A DNA stretch of 64,000 nt from Myrmaecium sp. VS I D KN 1 (GCA_019775845.1 JADQAV010000014.1:62001-126000), one strand, 5' to 3'; positions 50,849 through 62,765 are shown, counted from the first letter of the stretch. The notes: a model not told the origin generated them from the sequence alone. Made by a program: numbers and translations.

Positions 50849-52115
50849 CTAAACCCTCCTCAACCTCACAAAAACAAACCAACACCGCACCTCCGCATCC
50901 GGGCTCTCCCTCAAAAACGTCTCGTACGTCCTCTCCTTCCACAACCGCACCACCTCCTGAATCTTCCTTTCCAGCTCGCCCCTATCCCCCTTGCCCCCCT
51001 CCTCCTCCCCACCCCCCCAAGCCTCCCAACACGCCTTCCCCAAATACCCCCCAATAACCGCCATAACCCACTCCACCACCACGCGCGCATACTCCTCCTT
51101 GCCCAGCGTCCTCCTCCTCCTCTCCTCCCCGGCGGGATGCTCCACACACTCACAGCACAACCTCTCCAACCTCCACAACCCTTTGACCCCCTCCCCATCC
51201 CCCCCATCCTCCCCAGCAGCAGAAAATACCCCCCTCACATCCTCAACCCCCCTCTCAAAAACCGGAACCTCAAACCTCCCCAGCACATCACCACCCAGCA
51301 CCCCATCCGCCACCAACCCGCCCAACGCCTTCTTCGCCGCCGCCACGAGGGGGCCGTAATTCGCCTCCCCTTCAGCGTCGGGGCGCCCGACAAACGACAC
51401 CATCAGCGGCGCGCCCGGGACCAGCTCCGCCGCGCGCAAGCGCAGGAAGTGCTGCAAGTCGGCGCGGGATTGGGCGCGGGCGAGCTGCTGCCGTTGTTCT
51501 GGGGTGTGTGAGGGGTCTTTGACGGGCAGGGTGGAGAGGTGGTGCAGCGCGGCGAGGGAGAAGGCGGCGTGTGCAGTGCTGGGGGGCACGACGGGGGCGT
51601 AGAAGGAGGTGGGGATCATGGCGGGGAAGGTCCTGGGTGCCCAGGGGTGGGCGGAGATGGTCTGGGCGAGGGCGGTGAAGTCGTTTTGGGGGCGGTCGGT
51701 GAAGAGGATGGTGGTGGGCTGGGGGTTACTGGTGGTGGAGGTGGACGTTTTGTAGGATTGGATGAGGGTGGTGAAGGGGGGGATGCTGGGTGGGTTGTTA
51801 GGAGGGTGGTGGTTTGGTGGGTGGGAGGGGGAGGACGTACGAGTTCAGGCCTTGGGAACAGCCGTAGTCGATGGCGGTGAAGGTGGTGTTTGGTGCCGGG
51901 GTGGGGAGGGAGAGATCTGGTGGTGGGAAGAGAGGATATGATATGTGAGTGGAAAAACTATGTACATGCGTTTCGGGGGGGGGGGGCAGAAAGAGCTAAC
52001 CGTCGAAGAGTAAGGCGAGGGCGCGGTGCATGGCTGCGGTTTGCAGGCCGCAGTTGTCGTTGTAGACGCCCTTGCCGGCCATGGGCACGTCGTTGACAGT
52101 GGTGGAGGTGGTCAT
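50849..52115 (-). CDS. SABATH-type SAM-dependent carboxyl methyltransferase (possible Fus9 counterpart)
   Basis: Exons 52115-52001, 51916-51841 and 51785-50849 (introns 84 and 55 bp) give 375 aa, the usual size for salicylate/jasmonate-type methyltransferases. The N-terminus (KGVYNDNCGLQTAAMHRALA) is followed by the SAM-binding motif AIDYGCSQGLNS, seen only after joining exons 1-3. Later motifs are LFTDRPQNDFTALAQT and the cap-helix region PTSFYAPVVPPSTAHAAFSL. The C-terminal half is Gly/Glu-rich. These enzymes methylate free carboxylates. Fusarin C carries a methyl ester made by Fus9, so an ester-forming role in this cluster is a reasonable inference. The start ATG at 52115 was chosen by frame; it is the first ATG after in-frame non-conserved sequence. 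Confidence 0.85.
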
Positions 52116-52356
52116 GATGGAAGAGATGGAGAGACGGATGAAGTGAATGAGAGAGGAAAGCGTGAGAAGATGAGATGGGAAATGCGGACAAAACGTGCAA
52201 TCACAGCGGACTTGAAGTGGGTTTCTTTTCATATAGTCGTCGTCGTAGGCAAGGAGAGAGAGGTCATGATAGGACCTGTGCAACGAGGAGGAGTGGAGAT
52301 CCCCTTGGCTCCGAGGAAGATCCTCCCCCGGAGGAAAGTCACCGAACGCTCGGCGG

Positions 52357-52845
52357 TTACAAGGGGGTAGTCATAACGGCGGCGATGAAGGAGAGCCAGG
52401 CGGGAATGTCGGCGACGAGCATGCGGACCCGGTGCACGCTCAACCAGGTCTCCATCTCACGGGTCGCCCCCTCGGGATGGCGGTCCTCGACCATGTTCTG
52501 GATCGGCCCGGCGACCCAGGGGACGAAGAGGAGGTGGCCGACCGCGCCGGCGAGGCCGGCCCAGTAGAAGGGGGAGCGGTCCGGTCGGCCGCGGTCGATG
52601 TAGAGGCTGGCGCAGGCGGCGGAGATGGAGGTCACGTTCAGGCCGACGACGAGGTAGATGGCCCGGTCGAAGACGTACCGGTACCAGCGCGGGAGGACGC
52701 CGTTGCTGCCGGTGCGGATCTCGTGCTGCAGGAAGGCGTTGTTGACGATGAGCTCGGTGGTGGCGTAGGCGAGGCTGGCGGTGCTGGAGGCCAGCGGCGC
52801 GACCCGCAGCAGCCGGATGGGGTCGAAGATGAGTCCGGAGGCCAT
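52357..52845 (-). CDS. Small four-helix membrane protein, DUF1772-like
   Basis: A single exon of 162 aa. Four hydrophobic segments can be seen: near the N-terminus (RVAPLASSTASLAYATTELI), then YLVVGLNVTSISAACASLYI, WAGLAGAVGHLLFVPWVAGP, and the C-terminal VADIPAWLSFIAAVM. The last is preceded by METWLSVHRVRM, resembling the W-x-H/R signature before the last helix of DUF1772 proteins (the family of anthrone oxygenases such as HypC). The family link is tentative. It has no counterpart in the fusarin set that I know of. It lies tandem with the methyltransferase and divergent from the MFS gene, well inside the cluster. Confidence 0.75.
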   Translation of the reverse strand: MASGLIFDPIRLLRVAPLASSTASLAYATTELIVNNAFLQHEIRTGSNGVLPRWYRYVFDRAIYLVVGLNVTSISAACASLYIDRGRPDRSPFYWAGLAGAVGHLLFVPWVAGPIQNMVEDRHPEGATREMETWLSVHRVRMLVADIPAWLSFIAAVMTTPL

Positions 52846-53701
52846 GGGGATGGTGGTGATGGGGGAGGTTTTGTTGGGTATGTGGATGATATACAGGTGG
52901 GATATAGGTAGCTTGGGTGAGTGATATGACGGAGAGAGAGTGAGTGAGGATGGAGGAGAGAGAGGGAGGAATGAGGAATGAGGGGGATGCCTGTCCGCGG
53001 GGAAACCTAAGGCAGGGGGAAGGCAGGGGTAAGGCAGGATCAGGCAGGGTCAGGCATCAACATCAAAAGTCGCCGAATGTCGACGGATCGTCTGATGAAG
53101 TCCAATGGCGGGGCCGGGCGGGGGGGCCGTGGGGGCACAGCAAGCGAGCGAACCAGCCAACAAGCCAGCCCAGTCCGCCCCAGTCCGCCCACCTCCCGCC
53201 GGCCGACCCGCCCGCTCGGCCGACGCCGCCAACCATCCAACCATCCTGCCATCCATCCTTCATCCTTCGTCTGTCTTCAGCTTCATTTTTACTGTAAACG
53301 TTCAAGCAATTACCCACCCGGATGGTCCTCAGGCCGAAAGCACCGAAGACATCACACAAATCGGCCCTATCCGTCCGTACTGAGCCAATGGGACTAACCT
53401 TGGAAGTTAACTAAACTTTGCTCGATTCACATCCCCATCTGCCCAACGATGACGGCGGACCGGGAGGGATCGGGGGGAATCCCTTGGACGTGAAACCTAA
53501 CACTGGACTCACTTCCCACGGCATCCTCCCGCCTCCGCCTTTCCTCTCTCCTTTCTCCTTCTTCATCTTCCTCTTCCTCTCCTTCTCCTACTTCCGCCTC
53601 TCTCCCTGTCAAGCTCCTCCGACACCTCTACCTACTCCGCCTCCATCCCCGGTCGTCTATTGCGGACAACCTGAAGGACTCCCTCCCCCCCTCGGCCCGC
53701 C
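52846..53701. promoter_or_regulatory. Divergent spacer, membrane protein / MFS exporter (856 bp)
   Basis: Must hold both promoters. It contains a GA-rich stretch (52930-52970), an imperfect AAGGCAGGGG-type minisatellite (about 53010-53056) and a C/G-rich CCAGCCxxC patch (53150-53240). I see no TTCGGT word here, unlike the other two divergent cluster promoters. Confidence 0.45.
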
Positions 53702-55624
53702 ATGGCTTCTGCCAAGTCCGACACGCCCATGATCCCCCACACGGAGGAAGCCCCGACCCCGGTTCCGGCTCCGGTTCCGGCGTCGTCTCCGGAAGAGGAG
53801 CCTCAGGCTCGCCAGGGTGAACAGCTACCACAGCAGCAGCAACCGCAGAAGCTCGACTGGCGCTTCTGGGCTATCTTGCCGGCGGTACGTTCCCTTTCCT
53901 TCCATCCTATCAGTCTATCTCCATCTCCTCGACAGCCGTGACGATGGACGTTTCTGTCTGGCGTCCTGCATATCATTGTTGTTGCGGGAGTCCTGCTGTG
54001 CGATCAATACACAGCGACAACAGCTAACAGCCTCCTCCAGCTCTGTGCAACCACCTTCCTCTCCGCCCTGGACACCTCCATCATCTCCACCGCCTTGCCC
54101 ACCATCTCCGAGGACCTCCACTCCGAAACCCTTTACATCTGGACCATCAACGCCTACCTCCTCGCCTCCACCGCCGTCCAACCGCTCTATGGCCAGATCG
54201 CCAACATCTGGGGTCGCCAGTGGACCACCATCTCCGCCGTCGTCCTCTTCGCCGTCGGCAGCGGCATCTCCGGCGGCGCCCACAACACCGCCAGCATGAT
54301 CGCCGGCCGGACCGTCCAAGGCATCGGCGGCGGCGGCATCAACACCCTCATCGACATCGTCATCGGCGACCTCGTCCCCATGCGCGAGCGCGGCAAGTAC
54401 GTCGGCCTGATGGGCTCCATGTGGGCCATCGGCTCCGTCATCGGCCCCGTCATGGGCGGCGCCCTCGCCCAGCACGCCACCTGGCGCTGGATCTTCTGGA
54501 TCAACCTGCCCCTGTCCGGCGTCTCCCTCGTCCTGCTCCTCCTCTTCCTCCGCACCCGCTACCCCCGTGCCGACACCTGGCAGAAGCTGCGCCGCGTCGA
54601 CTACGCCGGCAACACCGTCCTCGTCGCCGCCGTCACCGCCATCCTGCTCGCCCTCACCTGGGCCGGCACCGTCCACCCGTGGGAGTCCTGGCGGACGCTG
54701 CTGCCCTTGCTGCTCGGCGTCGCCGGCCTCGTCGTCTTCCAGTTCCACCAGGCCTCCCGCTTCTGCAAGGAGCCCACCATGCCCGTCCGCCTCTTCGCCA
54801 ACCGGACCGCCTTCTTTTCTTACTGCCAGGTCTTCGTCCAGGCCATCCTGCTGTACTGGGTCTGCTACTTCCTGCCCGTCTACTTCCAGGCCGTCCTCGG
54901 CCACTCCAGCACCCGGTCCGGGGTCGACCTGCTCCCCATCTCCCTCCTGACCGCCCCCTTCGGCATCATCACCGGCATCCTCATCGCGGTCACGGGCAAG
55001 TACCGACTGTACCACTTCCTCGGCTTCGCCTGCATGGCCCTCTCCGCCGGCTTGTTGACCTTGCTCGACCACACCTCCCCGACGGGCCAGTGGGTCGGCT
55101 TCCAAATGATCTTCGGGGCGGGGTGCGGGATGATCTTCTCCTCCACCCTCCCGCCCATCCAAGCCTCCCTCCCCGAAGCCGACATGGCCACCGCGACCGC
55201 GACCTGGGCCTTCATGCGCTCCTTCGGCGCCATCTGGGGCACCTCCGTCCCCGCCGCCATCTTCAACTACCGCGTCGACCAGCTCCTGCCCCAAATCGAC
55301 GACGCGTCCGTCCGGGCCGCGATGGCCAACGGCGGCGCCTACGCCCTGGCCGGCGAGGGCTTCGTCGGCGCCGTCCGCGCCCAGAGCCCCGCCCTCGCCC
55401 GCCAGGTCCTTGCGGTCTACGAGAAGAGCCTCACGCTGGTGTGGCAGGTCTCCATCGCGTTCGCGCTGGCGGGCTTTTTGATGACGTTGCCGGTGCGCGC
55501 GCTCCCGCTGCGCCAGGAGCTGGAGACGGAGTATGGGTTGGATGAGAAGCAGCGCGCGCAGGAGGATCGGGAGATGGGGGTGGTTGAGACGACTGCGGGG
55601 AGGGGGGAGGGGGGGAAGGCGTAG
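53702..55624 (+). CDS. MFS drug:H+ antiporter-type exporter (14-helix, Fus6-like)
   Basis: Exon 1 is 53702-53884 and exon 2 is 54041-55624; the 156-bp intron has donor GTACGT, branch GCTAAC and acceptor CCAG; 588 aa. A Pro/Glu/Gln-rich cytosolic tail precedes the first helix (CATTFLSALDTSIISTALPT, motif D1). Motif A is seen in YGQIANIWGR and motif C in GSVIGPVMGGALAQHATWRW. Further helices run to VWQVSIAFALAGFLMTLP. This is the DHA2-like toxin-exporter family common in metabolite clusters, including fusarin FUS6. It presumably sends the product across the plasma membrane. The gene is very GC-rich at third positions, which makes long false ORFs in other frames. It converges on the FAD gene. 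Confidence 0.93.
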
Positions 55625-56079
55625 ATGAGGGATGGGATGCGGTTCGTTCCCCGCTTGTCAGTTAGTGGGGATGAGATGATGAGGATGGCATGGGCTGGGG
55701 GTTCTTTGCAACCCCTCCGGCTCTCCTAGGGTGAAAAGGGAACTGGATGGGGGGAATACATGCGATGTGTGATCGGTCGCTGTCTCACGCTTGACGTTCT
55801 CTCTCTATATGTTGCTTCGCTGTGTTATATACCTTTTTAATGTCTTAGCTAAAATGTCTTTATGCGGTCCTTAGTTCCTTTTCCGTCTTTCGTTTTGCTG
55901 CGTGCGTTATCAGATGGTCGTTTTCCTTTGTGTGGAGGACGACGAGTGCAGCGCTCACACGTCAACGCAGCAGGAGTACCAATATCCTTAGCAGCCAAAA
56001 TCCGTGAACACACCCATTTCTTTCCTCGTTCATCTCAGGACATGTATATCCATCCGTTTTTCATTCTTCCAGAAAGAAA
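55625..56079. other. Convergent 3' spacer, MFS / FAD oxidoreductase
   Basis: 455 bp with no ORF of interest. Contains TATATGTTGC/TTATATACC-type AT patches near 55805-55835, likely in the MFS 3' end. Confidence 0.55.
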
Positions 56080-57733
56080 TCACAACCTCGCCCTCCCCCT
56101 CCCCTCCACCTCACACGTCTCCCGCACCCCCAACGCCCCCACCTCCACACTCTCCACCCGCCCCCTCGTCATCATCTCCGCCACCACCTTCCCCGTCCCC
56201 AGCGCCAAGCTGATGCCCCACGGTCCATGGCCGGCGGCGATGAAGACGCCTCCCTGGGCCGGAGCCTGGGCCTGGGCCCCGGGCGCGGCCTCCGCGTCCG
56301 GCTTCGGCTCCGCTGCGCCCTGACGGCCAAGCTCAGCCTTCGGCTTCGCCGTCGGCCCTAGCAGCTCATCCGGCACCCTCCCCACAACCGGCCGCCCGGC
56401 CGGTCCCGCGGGGCGGAAACACAGACCCTGGCGGAGGAGCGTGATGCTCTGCTTCTCCTTCTTCGTCTTCCCCCCCTTCTCTCCTGCGTCTTCTGGGGAA
56501 GAGGAAGAGAAAGGCAACCCATACAACGCACACGCCGTCTCCTTCAGCCGGGCGATCTGCGACGGGTCCGGGGTCGCTTTGCCCTGCTCGGCGGGCGGAA
56601 GGGGGATGGTGCCGCTGTTGAGGCCGGCGAGGTAGATGGTTCCTGGGGGGTTTTTGTTAGCTGCGGGGGTTTCTCGCTTGCCTTCTTTTTTTTTTTTTTT
56701 CTTTTTTTATATACGTACCGTCCACACGCGAAAACATCTCCGGGAAAAACGTCCCGCTCGGATCCGTCGCGAAGACGGCGTGCGTCGTCGTCGTCGTCGT
56801 GCCGGACGCTTCCCCCTCCTCCTTCTCCTTCTCCTCCCAGGCTGCAGAACGCATCAAGATCGAGTGCCCCGACACCGGCGTGATGGGGATGCGCAGCGGG
56901 GAGGCGGGGAAGAGGGTGCGGTAGAGGTCGGGCGTCCAGGCCCCGGCGGTGAGGAGGAGGTGGGTGCAGGGGATTACTGTGCTGGTGGTGCTGGTGGTAG
57001 AGGTGATACGCACCCCCTCGACCGCGCCGGTGCTCGCGTTCCGCTGCACGCTTGTGGCTTTGTGGCCTGCGTGGAGCGTGACGCCTTGCGCGAGGCAGCG
57101 GGTGAGGAGCCAGTTGCAGAGGCGGAGGGGGTCGCTGCGTTGTGGGTGTCAGTCACGGCTCTTTTTGCGTGGAGGGAAGGGAGGGGGAGGAATGGAGGTG
57201 AGTACTCACACCTGCCCCGTCGTCCGCTCATCCCCCAAAACACGGACATCCTTCCCCGCCGCCCGTCGCAACCACTCCGGCGCCCGACCCGTGCGGTGGA
57301 ACCCTTCCCCCGCCGCGGCGCCGGCTCGACTCACACCCGCCCGCAACCAGTCCTCGGGCCTCTCCCTCTCCCTCCCCTTCCCTTGCCCCCCTTCTTCCTC
57401 CTCCTCAACAAAGCTGAGGGAAGTACTCCCCGTCCACCCCCACGCCTCCCGCCCCCCGTGCTCGGCGGCCAGCTGCGCGTGCAGATCGAAGCTCAACTGG
57501 CCCAGCGGCGCCACGGCGGCAGGGAACCAGTCGCGTGCGAGGTAGCCGGCGGCGAAACCGGAGGCGGAGGTGAAGAGGGAGGTGGCGGGGTTGGGGTCGA
57601 TGAGGTGGATTTTTGGAGGGGGGGAGGAGGAGGATGAATGCTGTTGATGGAGGGAGAGGTAGTAGGCGCTGCTGAGGCCGATGATGCCGGTGCCGAGGAT
57701 GGCGATGGATTGCTGGGGGGCGGAGGAGGACAT
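56080..57733 (-). CDS. FAD-dependent amino-acid-oxidase-fold oxidoreductase, TDA3-like
   Basis: Exons 57733-57210, 57134-56719 and 56642-56080 (introns 75 and 76 bp) give 500 aa. N-terminal FAD-binding Rossmann motif: IAILGTGIIGLSSAYYLSL. A DAO-fold middle follows, with VDPLRLCNWLLTRCLAQGV (only after splicing to GTGAGT) and TPVSGHSILMRS. The C-terminal FAD-contact segment is AAGHGPWGISLALGTGKVVA. It resembles yeast Tda3 and its many fungal relatives, which oxidise unknown amines. Several low-complexity insertions (Glu, Thr, Ala/Gln runs) are present. Whether it belongs to the cluster or is the right-hand border gene cannot be told; nothing like it is in the fusarin set I know. Confidence 0.87.
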
Positions 57734-58289
57734 TGGTGCTGGTTGCTCTTTTTTTCTTTTTTTTTTTTCTTTTTTTTTTTGTTTTACTTGAGGTTTTGCT
57801 TCTTTCTTCTGGATGGATGGATGGGATTCTGGATGATAAATTGACTAGAAATCGACAAGCCGCACGACGGGAAGGAGAATCAGAATCACAGCTTCAAACA
57901 GCGTTCAGAGTCCATCGCGGAAGGGGGGAACGGAAGAACTATTTATACTCGCCATAACGACCCCGAAGGGCGCGTCATGTCGTTTCCGGGGGAAATTTGG
58001 CGGGGGAGGGGAGGGTTTTTCAGTGTCATTGTTTGGTGTCTTGACTGTCTGACTGTCGGGACTGTCCATCCCCCCGCTGGACTTTTGTGCCTTTCTGGGA
58101 CTTAAGGCGGACCCACCACCTACTACTTTTACCCGGGCCGCGGAGAAAGGGAGGGAAGAAGGTGAATCGTGCATTTCCGCCTCTAGGTTCCTCTGTTGCG
58201 ATGTCGGCTTGCGTCGGCATGCGTCGGGTAGGTGTATGTGATAAGATCTGGAGAGTCCTTATCTCAGTGTACTCAGACGACTAATGCGT
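57734..58289. promoter_or_regulatory. Promoter side of the FAD gene, up to the AT-rich border
   Basis: 556 bp. It begins with long T runs (57750-57780) directly upstream of the start codon, in the 5' leader of the minus-strand gene. Ordinary composition continues to about 58285, then base composition changes abruptly. Confidence 0.5.
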
Positions 58290-61260
58290 ACGCTAACCGG
58301 ATACGTATACGTCTCGCGCCAGCTAATCAGCGTTATCGATACTACGTATAGAACGCCGAAGCCTATTAGGGTCTGAGGGATATTAGCGGTAGCTTATATA
58401 GTAATATAAAGACTTCTTTATAATAATCCTACGTAATTTTATATAAAACCTAGCGCTATTACTACTATATATTTTTTAATAATATATATATAAGCGCGTA
58501 GCTCTTATAATACTTTTTAATTAATAAGAATATCTAGTATATAGACTAACCGTAGCGTTAATAATATATAGCCCGTAATAAAGCTTTTTAAGTTAATATT
58601 TATACTTATCTATATATTATCTAACGATTTTAGCCCCCTTAACTTACCTATATACCTCTCTAATAATAATATACGTAATTAGAGCGACGATATACGTAAT
58701 TATAGTAATATTAATATTAAGTAGCTATCTTCTAAGTATATATTAGTAAATACTAAGCTTAATATAGTTATAGGTTTACTACGCTAGTAGTCTATAATAT
58801 TCCTTAAACTTATATAAATATAGCTCCCGCGCTATTTAGCTAACGCTCTAAGGAGGAAGAAAAGAACTAATAAACGCGTTATAATTAATACGAGGAGATA
58901 TAAAAAAATATAGACTCTATTTTATATTATATATAATAATTTAAAGTACCGCGCAGCGCTTAATAAGGATAAGAAGTATAAGATAATAGTTATTAATTAA
59001 GCGATTAAAATTCTTAGGAAGAATCTAGGTACACTCTATAAAGAGGAACTAATATTTAGTTTATTTAGACGGCTTTAGGATAATAATAACTTTAGTTTAT
59101 TTATAAATAGTATTACGTATAACTTACTATCTCTTACCTATCTTATATCTAGTATTACGGACGCCTCCTATATAATAAAGCGTATATATATACTATTATA
59201 ACTTACTAGTTAATAATAGACGCCTAGTTCTTATCGCGAGTATATTAAACTTTATAAAGGCGCGTAATATAGTAAATTACTTCTCTTAGTAACTTAGGTT
59301 ATATCTCTCCGCTCTAGGTATTAAGCGGTATATATTTATACTTCTTATTAGCTTTAGTATTACTAAGAGCTACTTTTTAATCTAGAGATAGAATATATAG
59401 CTCGCTATAGTTATTAAGGTAGATACTTAGGAAATAACGTATTATTTATAAACTAATACTATATAAGAGCTTAATTTATAGTATAGTATTCCGGCCCTTC
59501 TATATCTACTATAATAATCTTAATTACTATTAAACTACTTATTATTAATTAATTAGTAAGACTAGGTAGTTTTATTTATATATAACTAGTAAGGACTTCT
59601 TTATATAAGATATTCCGCCTACTAGCCTTATAAAATTAATAATTATAAATAAGTATTATATCTAGCCCTTTAATATCCTTAGTACGCTAGGTAACCTAAT
59701 TAATATAATATAGTAGTTACTCTTAAAGTATTTTATCGTTAAGGTAATATATATAATATTCCTAACTAAAGTTACTCTAATTTTTAATAATTAAGATAAT
59801 TAGTATTTATTACTTCTATATCTTAACTACCTAGCTCTAGTATATATAGAAAGTATATTACTTAAGCTTATTTTTAAGAGCGAGTCTACTATTACTAGTA
59901 ACTATTATATCCTATTAGATATATATTATAAATAGTTAAAAGTACTTAAGAACTAACTACGCGACTAGCTCTTCTTATTATTTAGAAATTAGAAGACTAT
60001 ATAGTTTATTTAAGTATATAAATAAAAGTATAAAGAAGCTAAGAATATCGCGGATAGGCTTAACTAAATACTTCCTATACTAAGCCTTTAGTATACGCGT
60101 TAAGCGTATCTAAATATAATTATAAGAGCTTATTTTAGTAACGTAAATACGTATCTTAACTTCTTAATACTTTATACTTATATAAACTATCTTAACCGAT
60201 AGAATATCCTAGTAGATAAGGTACCCTTCTATTATATAGAAGAGCTTATTATTTATAACTTCTACGCGTATATTATTATACTTTTTATTAATATAATACT
60301 AGACGGCTAATAGAAACTCTAGTAGAAGAATAATTTATTTAATATACTTAAGTCTTTTACTACTACGTAGTTCCTTTCCCTTATTAATATTATATACGAG
60401 CGATATCTTTTACGAGACGTAATATATATACTATATATATAGATAGCTAGTACTTCTTATAATATATCTACTAGATATATATCGCGGGTAGTATTTATAC
60501 TACTAAATAGTAAATTCTTTAATTATATCTAGTTTATTATTCTTATAAATAGGTATCTTACTATATATACCGCTATTAAATATAGTAATATTAAGCTACT
60601 ACGTCGCTTAATTATACGTAGTTATATATACTTTTCAGGCTTAAGTTCCGCGAACTACGTACGGGAAATAATAAACTTATAGAAAATAATTTCCTTACTA
60701 TATATAGACCCTATACTATAGCGTATAATAATAACTAATAGTTTTATTAATAGCTATAGTAGTTAATTAATATTCTTTAAGGTTAATTAGTTAAACGAGC
60801 TACTTAATCTAGAGCTTAAAGAACTCCTATAATCGCGTAGTAGTAGTATATAAAATATTAACTTCTTTTTTATATATAATATCTACTAGTATAGCTATAC
60901 TAACTTTATACGCCGTAGTTTTAAGCGGGCGTTTAGTAAGCGTAATAATTTAAAATACGCTATTAAGTTAGCTATTAAGAATATTATTTTACTTATAAAT
61001 TCTATAGTTACATAGTCTATACTTACTAGTAGTAGTAAAAGTAGTATATAATATATACCGCGTATTATACAGGTTAGTATTAAGAGGCTCTATATAGTAG
61101 TTACGAGTATTAATAGTAGAGGGTTTACGCATAATATAAGTATAGATACTCTTAATAATAAAGTATTATTTTTATTAATTCCTATTATATACTTATAGCT
61201 TTTTACTTACTTTCGCTCTAGCTTTTAGCTTTATATTTCCTAGTATTTATATTAAGGTAG

Positions 61261-61291
61261 CCTATTTAGTACTAAATACTAACTAAATAGG
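61261..61291. repeat. Perfect 10-bp inverted repeat in the AT-rich block
   Basis: CCTATTTAGT and its exact reverse complement ACTAAATAGG are separated by 11 nt. Right of it lies an unusual G-run followed by CCC (GGGGGGCCC), rare in this block. It may mark a boundary inside the old repeat. No family is assigned. Confidence 0.6.
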
Positions 61292-61857
61292 GGGGCCCTA
61301 CTAACTTAAAGAAAACCTATACTAAAAGTTTATACTTAAAAAAGCCTAAAAAACCCGAAAAAATCTATTTATAGGAGCTTAGTTTCTTACTTTAAAAATC
61401 CTAAAAAATCTAATTAATTAAGATTTAATAAAGTAAAACTAGTATAGCCTAGCTATCTAGGTATTTATTTAGATTTCTCTAGATTTTCTTTCTAATTCTT
61501 TTTTCCCTAGAAAAAAAGTATTTTTTATTTTTTTTATATTAAATATCTATAAATACTAAGCTTTTTTAACTTTAATAGATTATAGAAATACTAATAAGTA
61601 TAATACTATTTTTTTTATATTTTTATCTATTTTATTTAAAAAGTTAGTCGGTTTTTCCGGGTTTTTTAGAAAGTATTCTATATTTACTATAGAAATTTTA
61701 TAAAAGATAAGATTATTATAAAAAATCTTCTAACTTTTTATTCCTTTAATAGAAAAAATTAAAAAATACTACGAATACCTTTAGATATCTAGACTCTTAT
61801 CCTAAAATATAAAGTCTATATAATAAGTATAGATTTTATAATTATTTTATTTTATTT

Positions 61858-62530
61858 AAAAATCTGGGGTTTTCCCCCCTCTCGCTTAAAATCTAAGAAT
61901 AGAAATCCTAAATCTCTAATAACTTTTTTTAGCCGCACTTAATTTCTTTAAAAATTAGTATATAAATACTAGATAGTATTAACTATAATATATTAGATTT
62001 ATATATAGCTGCCGCTTAAGTAGATTATTTATTTTTAATTTTTCTAAGGATTAAAATCTGGGGTTTTCAGATTTCCCCACCTCTTGCTTAGAATCCTCCT
62101 ACCTCGCTTAGAATATTCTCTTAATATTATTAAAAAATTAATAATTTATTTTAGCCGCGCTTAAATTCTTTTAAAATTAGTATATAAATACTAAATATTA
62201 TCTATTATAATATACTAGATTTATATTACTACCCTATAGGGAACGAATTTATTATTAATTTATTTAGATTTAATATCTAGGATTTTCCTCTTTCTCGCTT
62301 AAAATCCTCCCCCTTAAGCCTCTCTTACTTAGAACTATTCTCTTAAGAATCTTAAAAAATTAATAACTCCGCGCTTAAATTTTTTAATAATTAATATATA
62401 GATACTAGATACTGTCTATTATAATATATTAGATTTATCTTACTGCCCCGTAAGAAAAGAATCTATAATTAATTTATTTAGATTTAATATTTAAGATTTT
62501 ACCTTAGAAACCCCTCCCTTACTTATATAT
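61858..62530. repeat. Degenerate tandem array, period about 195-220 bp
   Basis: Three units begin near 61858, 62053 and 62272, with a partial fourth from 62486. Each opens with an AATCT(G/A)GGATTTT-like stretch and then a pyrimidine-rich CTCGCTTA(A/G)AATC segment. Each then has GCCGC(A/G)CTTAA, TATAAATACTA and a TATAATATA(T/C)TAGATTTAT segment in the same order. Units differ mostly by changes compatible with RIP. More distant copies may exist upstream (near 61450-61600). Confidence 0.75.
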
Positions 62531-62649
62531 TAGTACTAAAAATAGCTATTAAGAATTAAAAATATTATTAAAATAAGAAGAATAAAGTAATATAAATATA
62601 TATCTATAAATATAAGAGAGATAGAGGTTATAAATAAATTTAAAAGGTA

Positions 62650-62765
62650 ATAAAAATAATAGAAATAATAGAAATAATAAAAATAATAAAAATAATAAAA
62701 ATAATAAAAATAATAAGAATAATAAGAATAATAAAAATGATAAAAATAATAAAAATAATAATGAA
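62650..62765. repeat. 9-bp minisatellite (AATAATAAA-like)
   Basis: About a dozen copies of a 9-nt unit AATAATAAA, with G substitutions in some copies (AATAATAGA, AATAATAAG). Lies within the AT-rich block next to the larger tandem array. Confidence 0.85.

Noticed and set aside
53915-55294. 459-codon open frame on the minus strand over the MFS gene, and a 441-codon frame on the plus strand in another register
   Set aside because: Both are by-products of the extreme third-position GC of the MFS gene; their translations are Gly/Asp/Glu- or Arg/His/Pro-rich repeats without domains.
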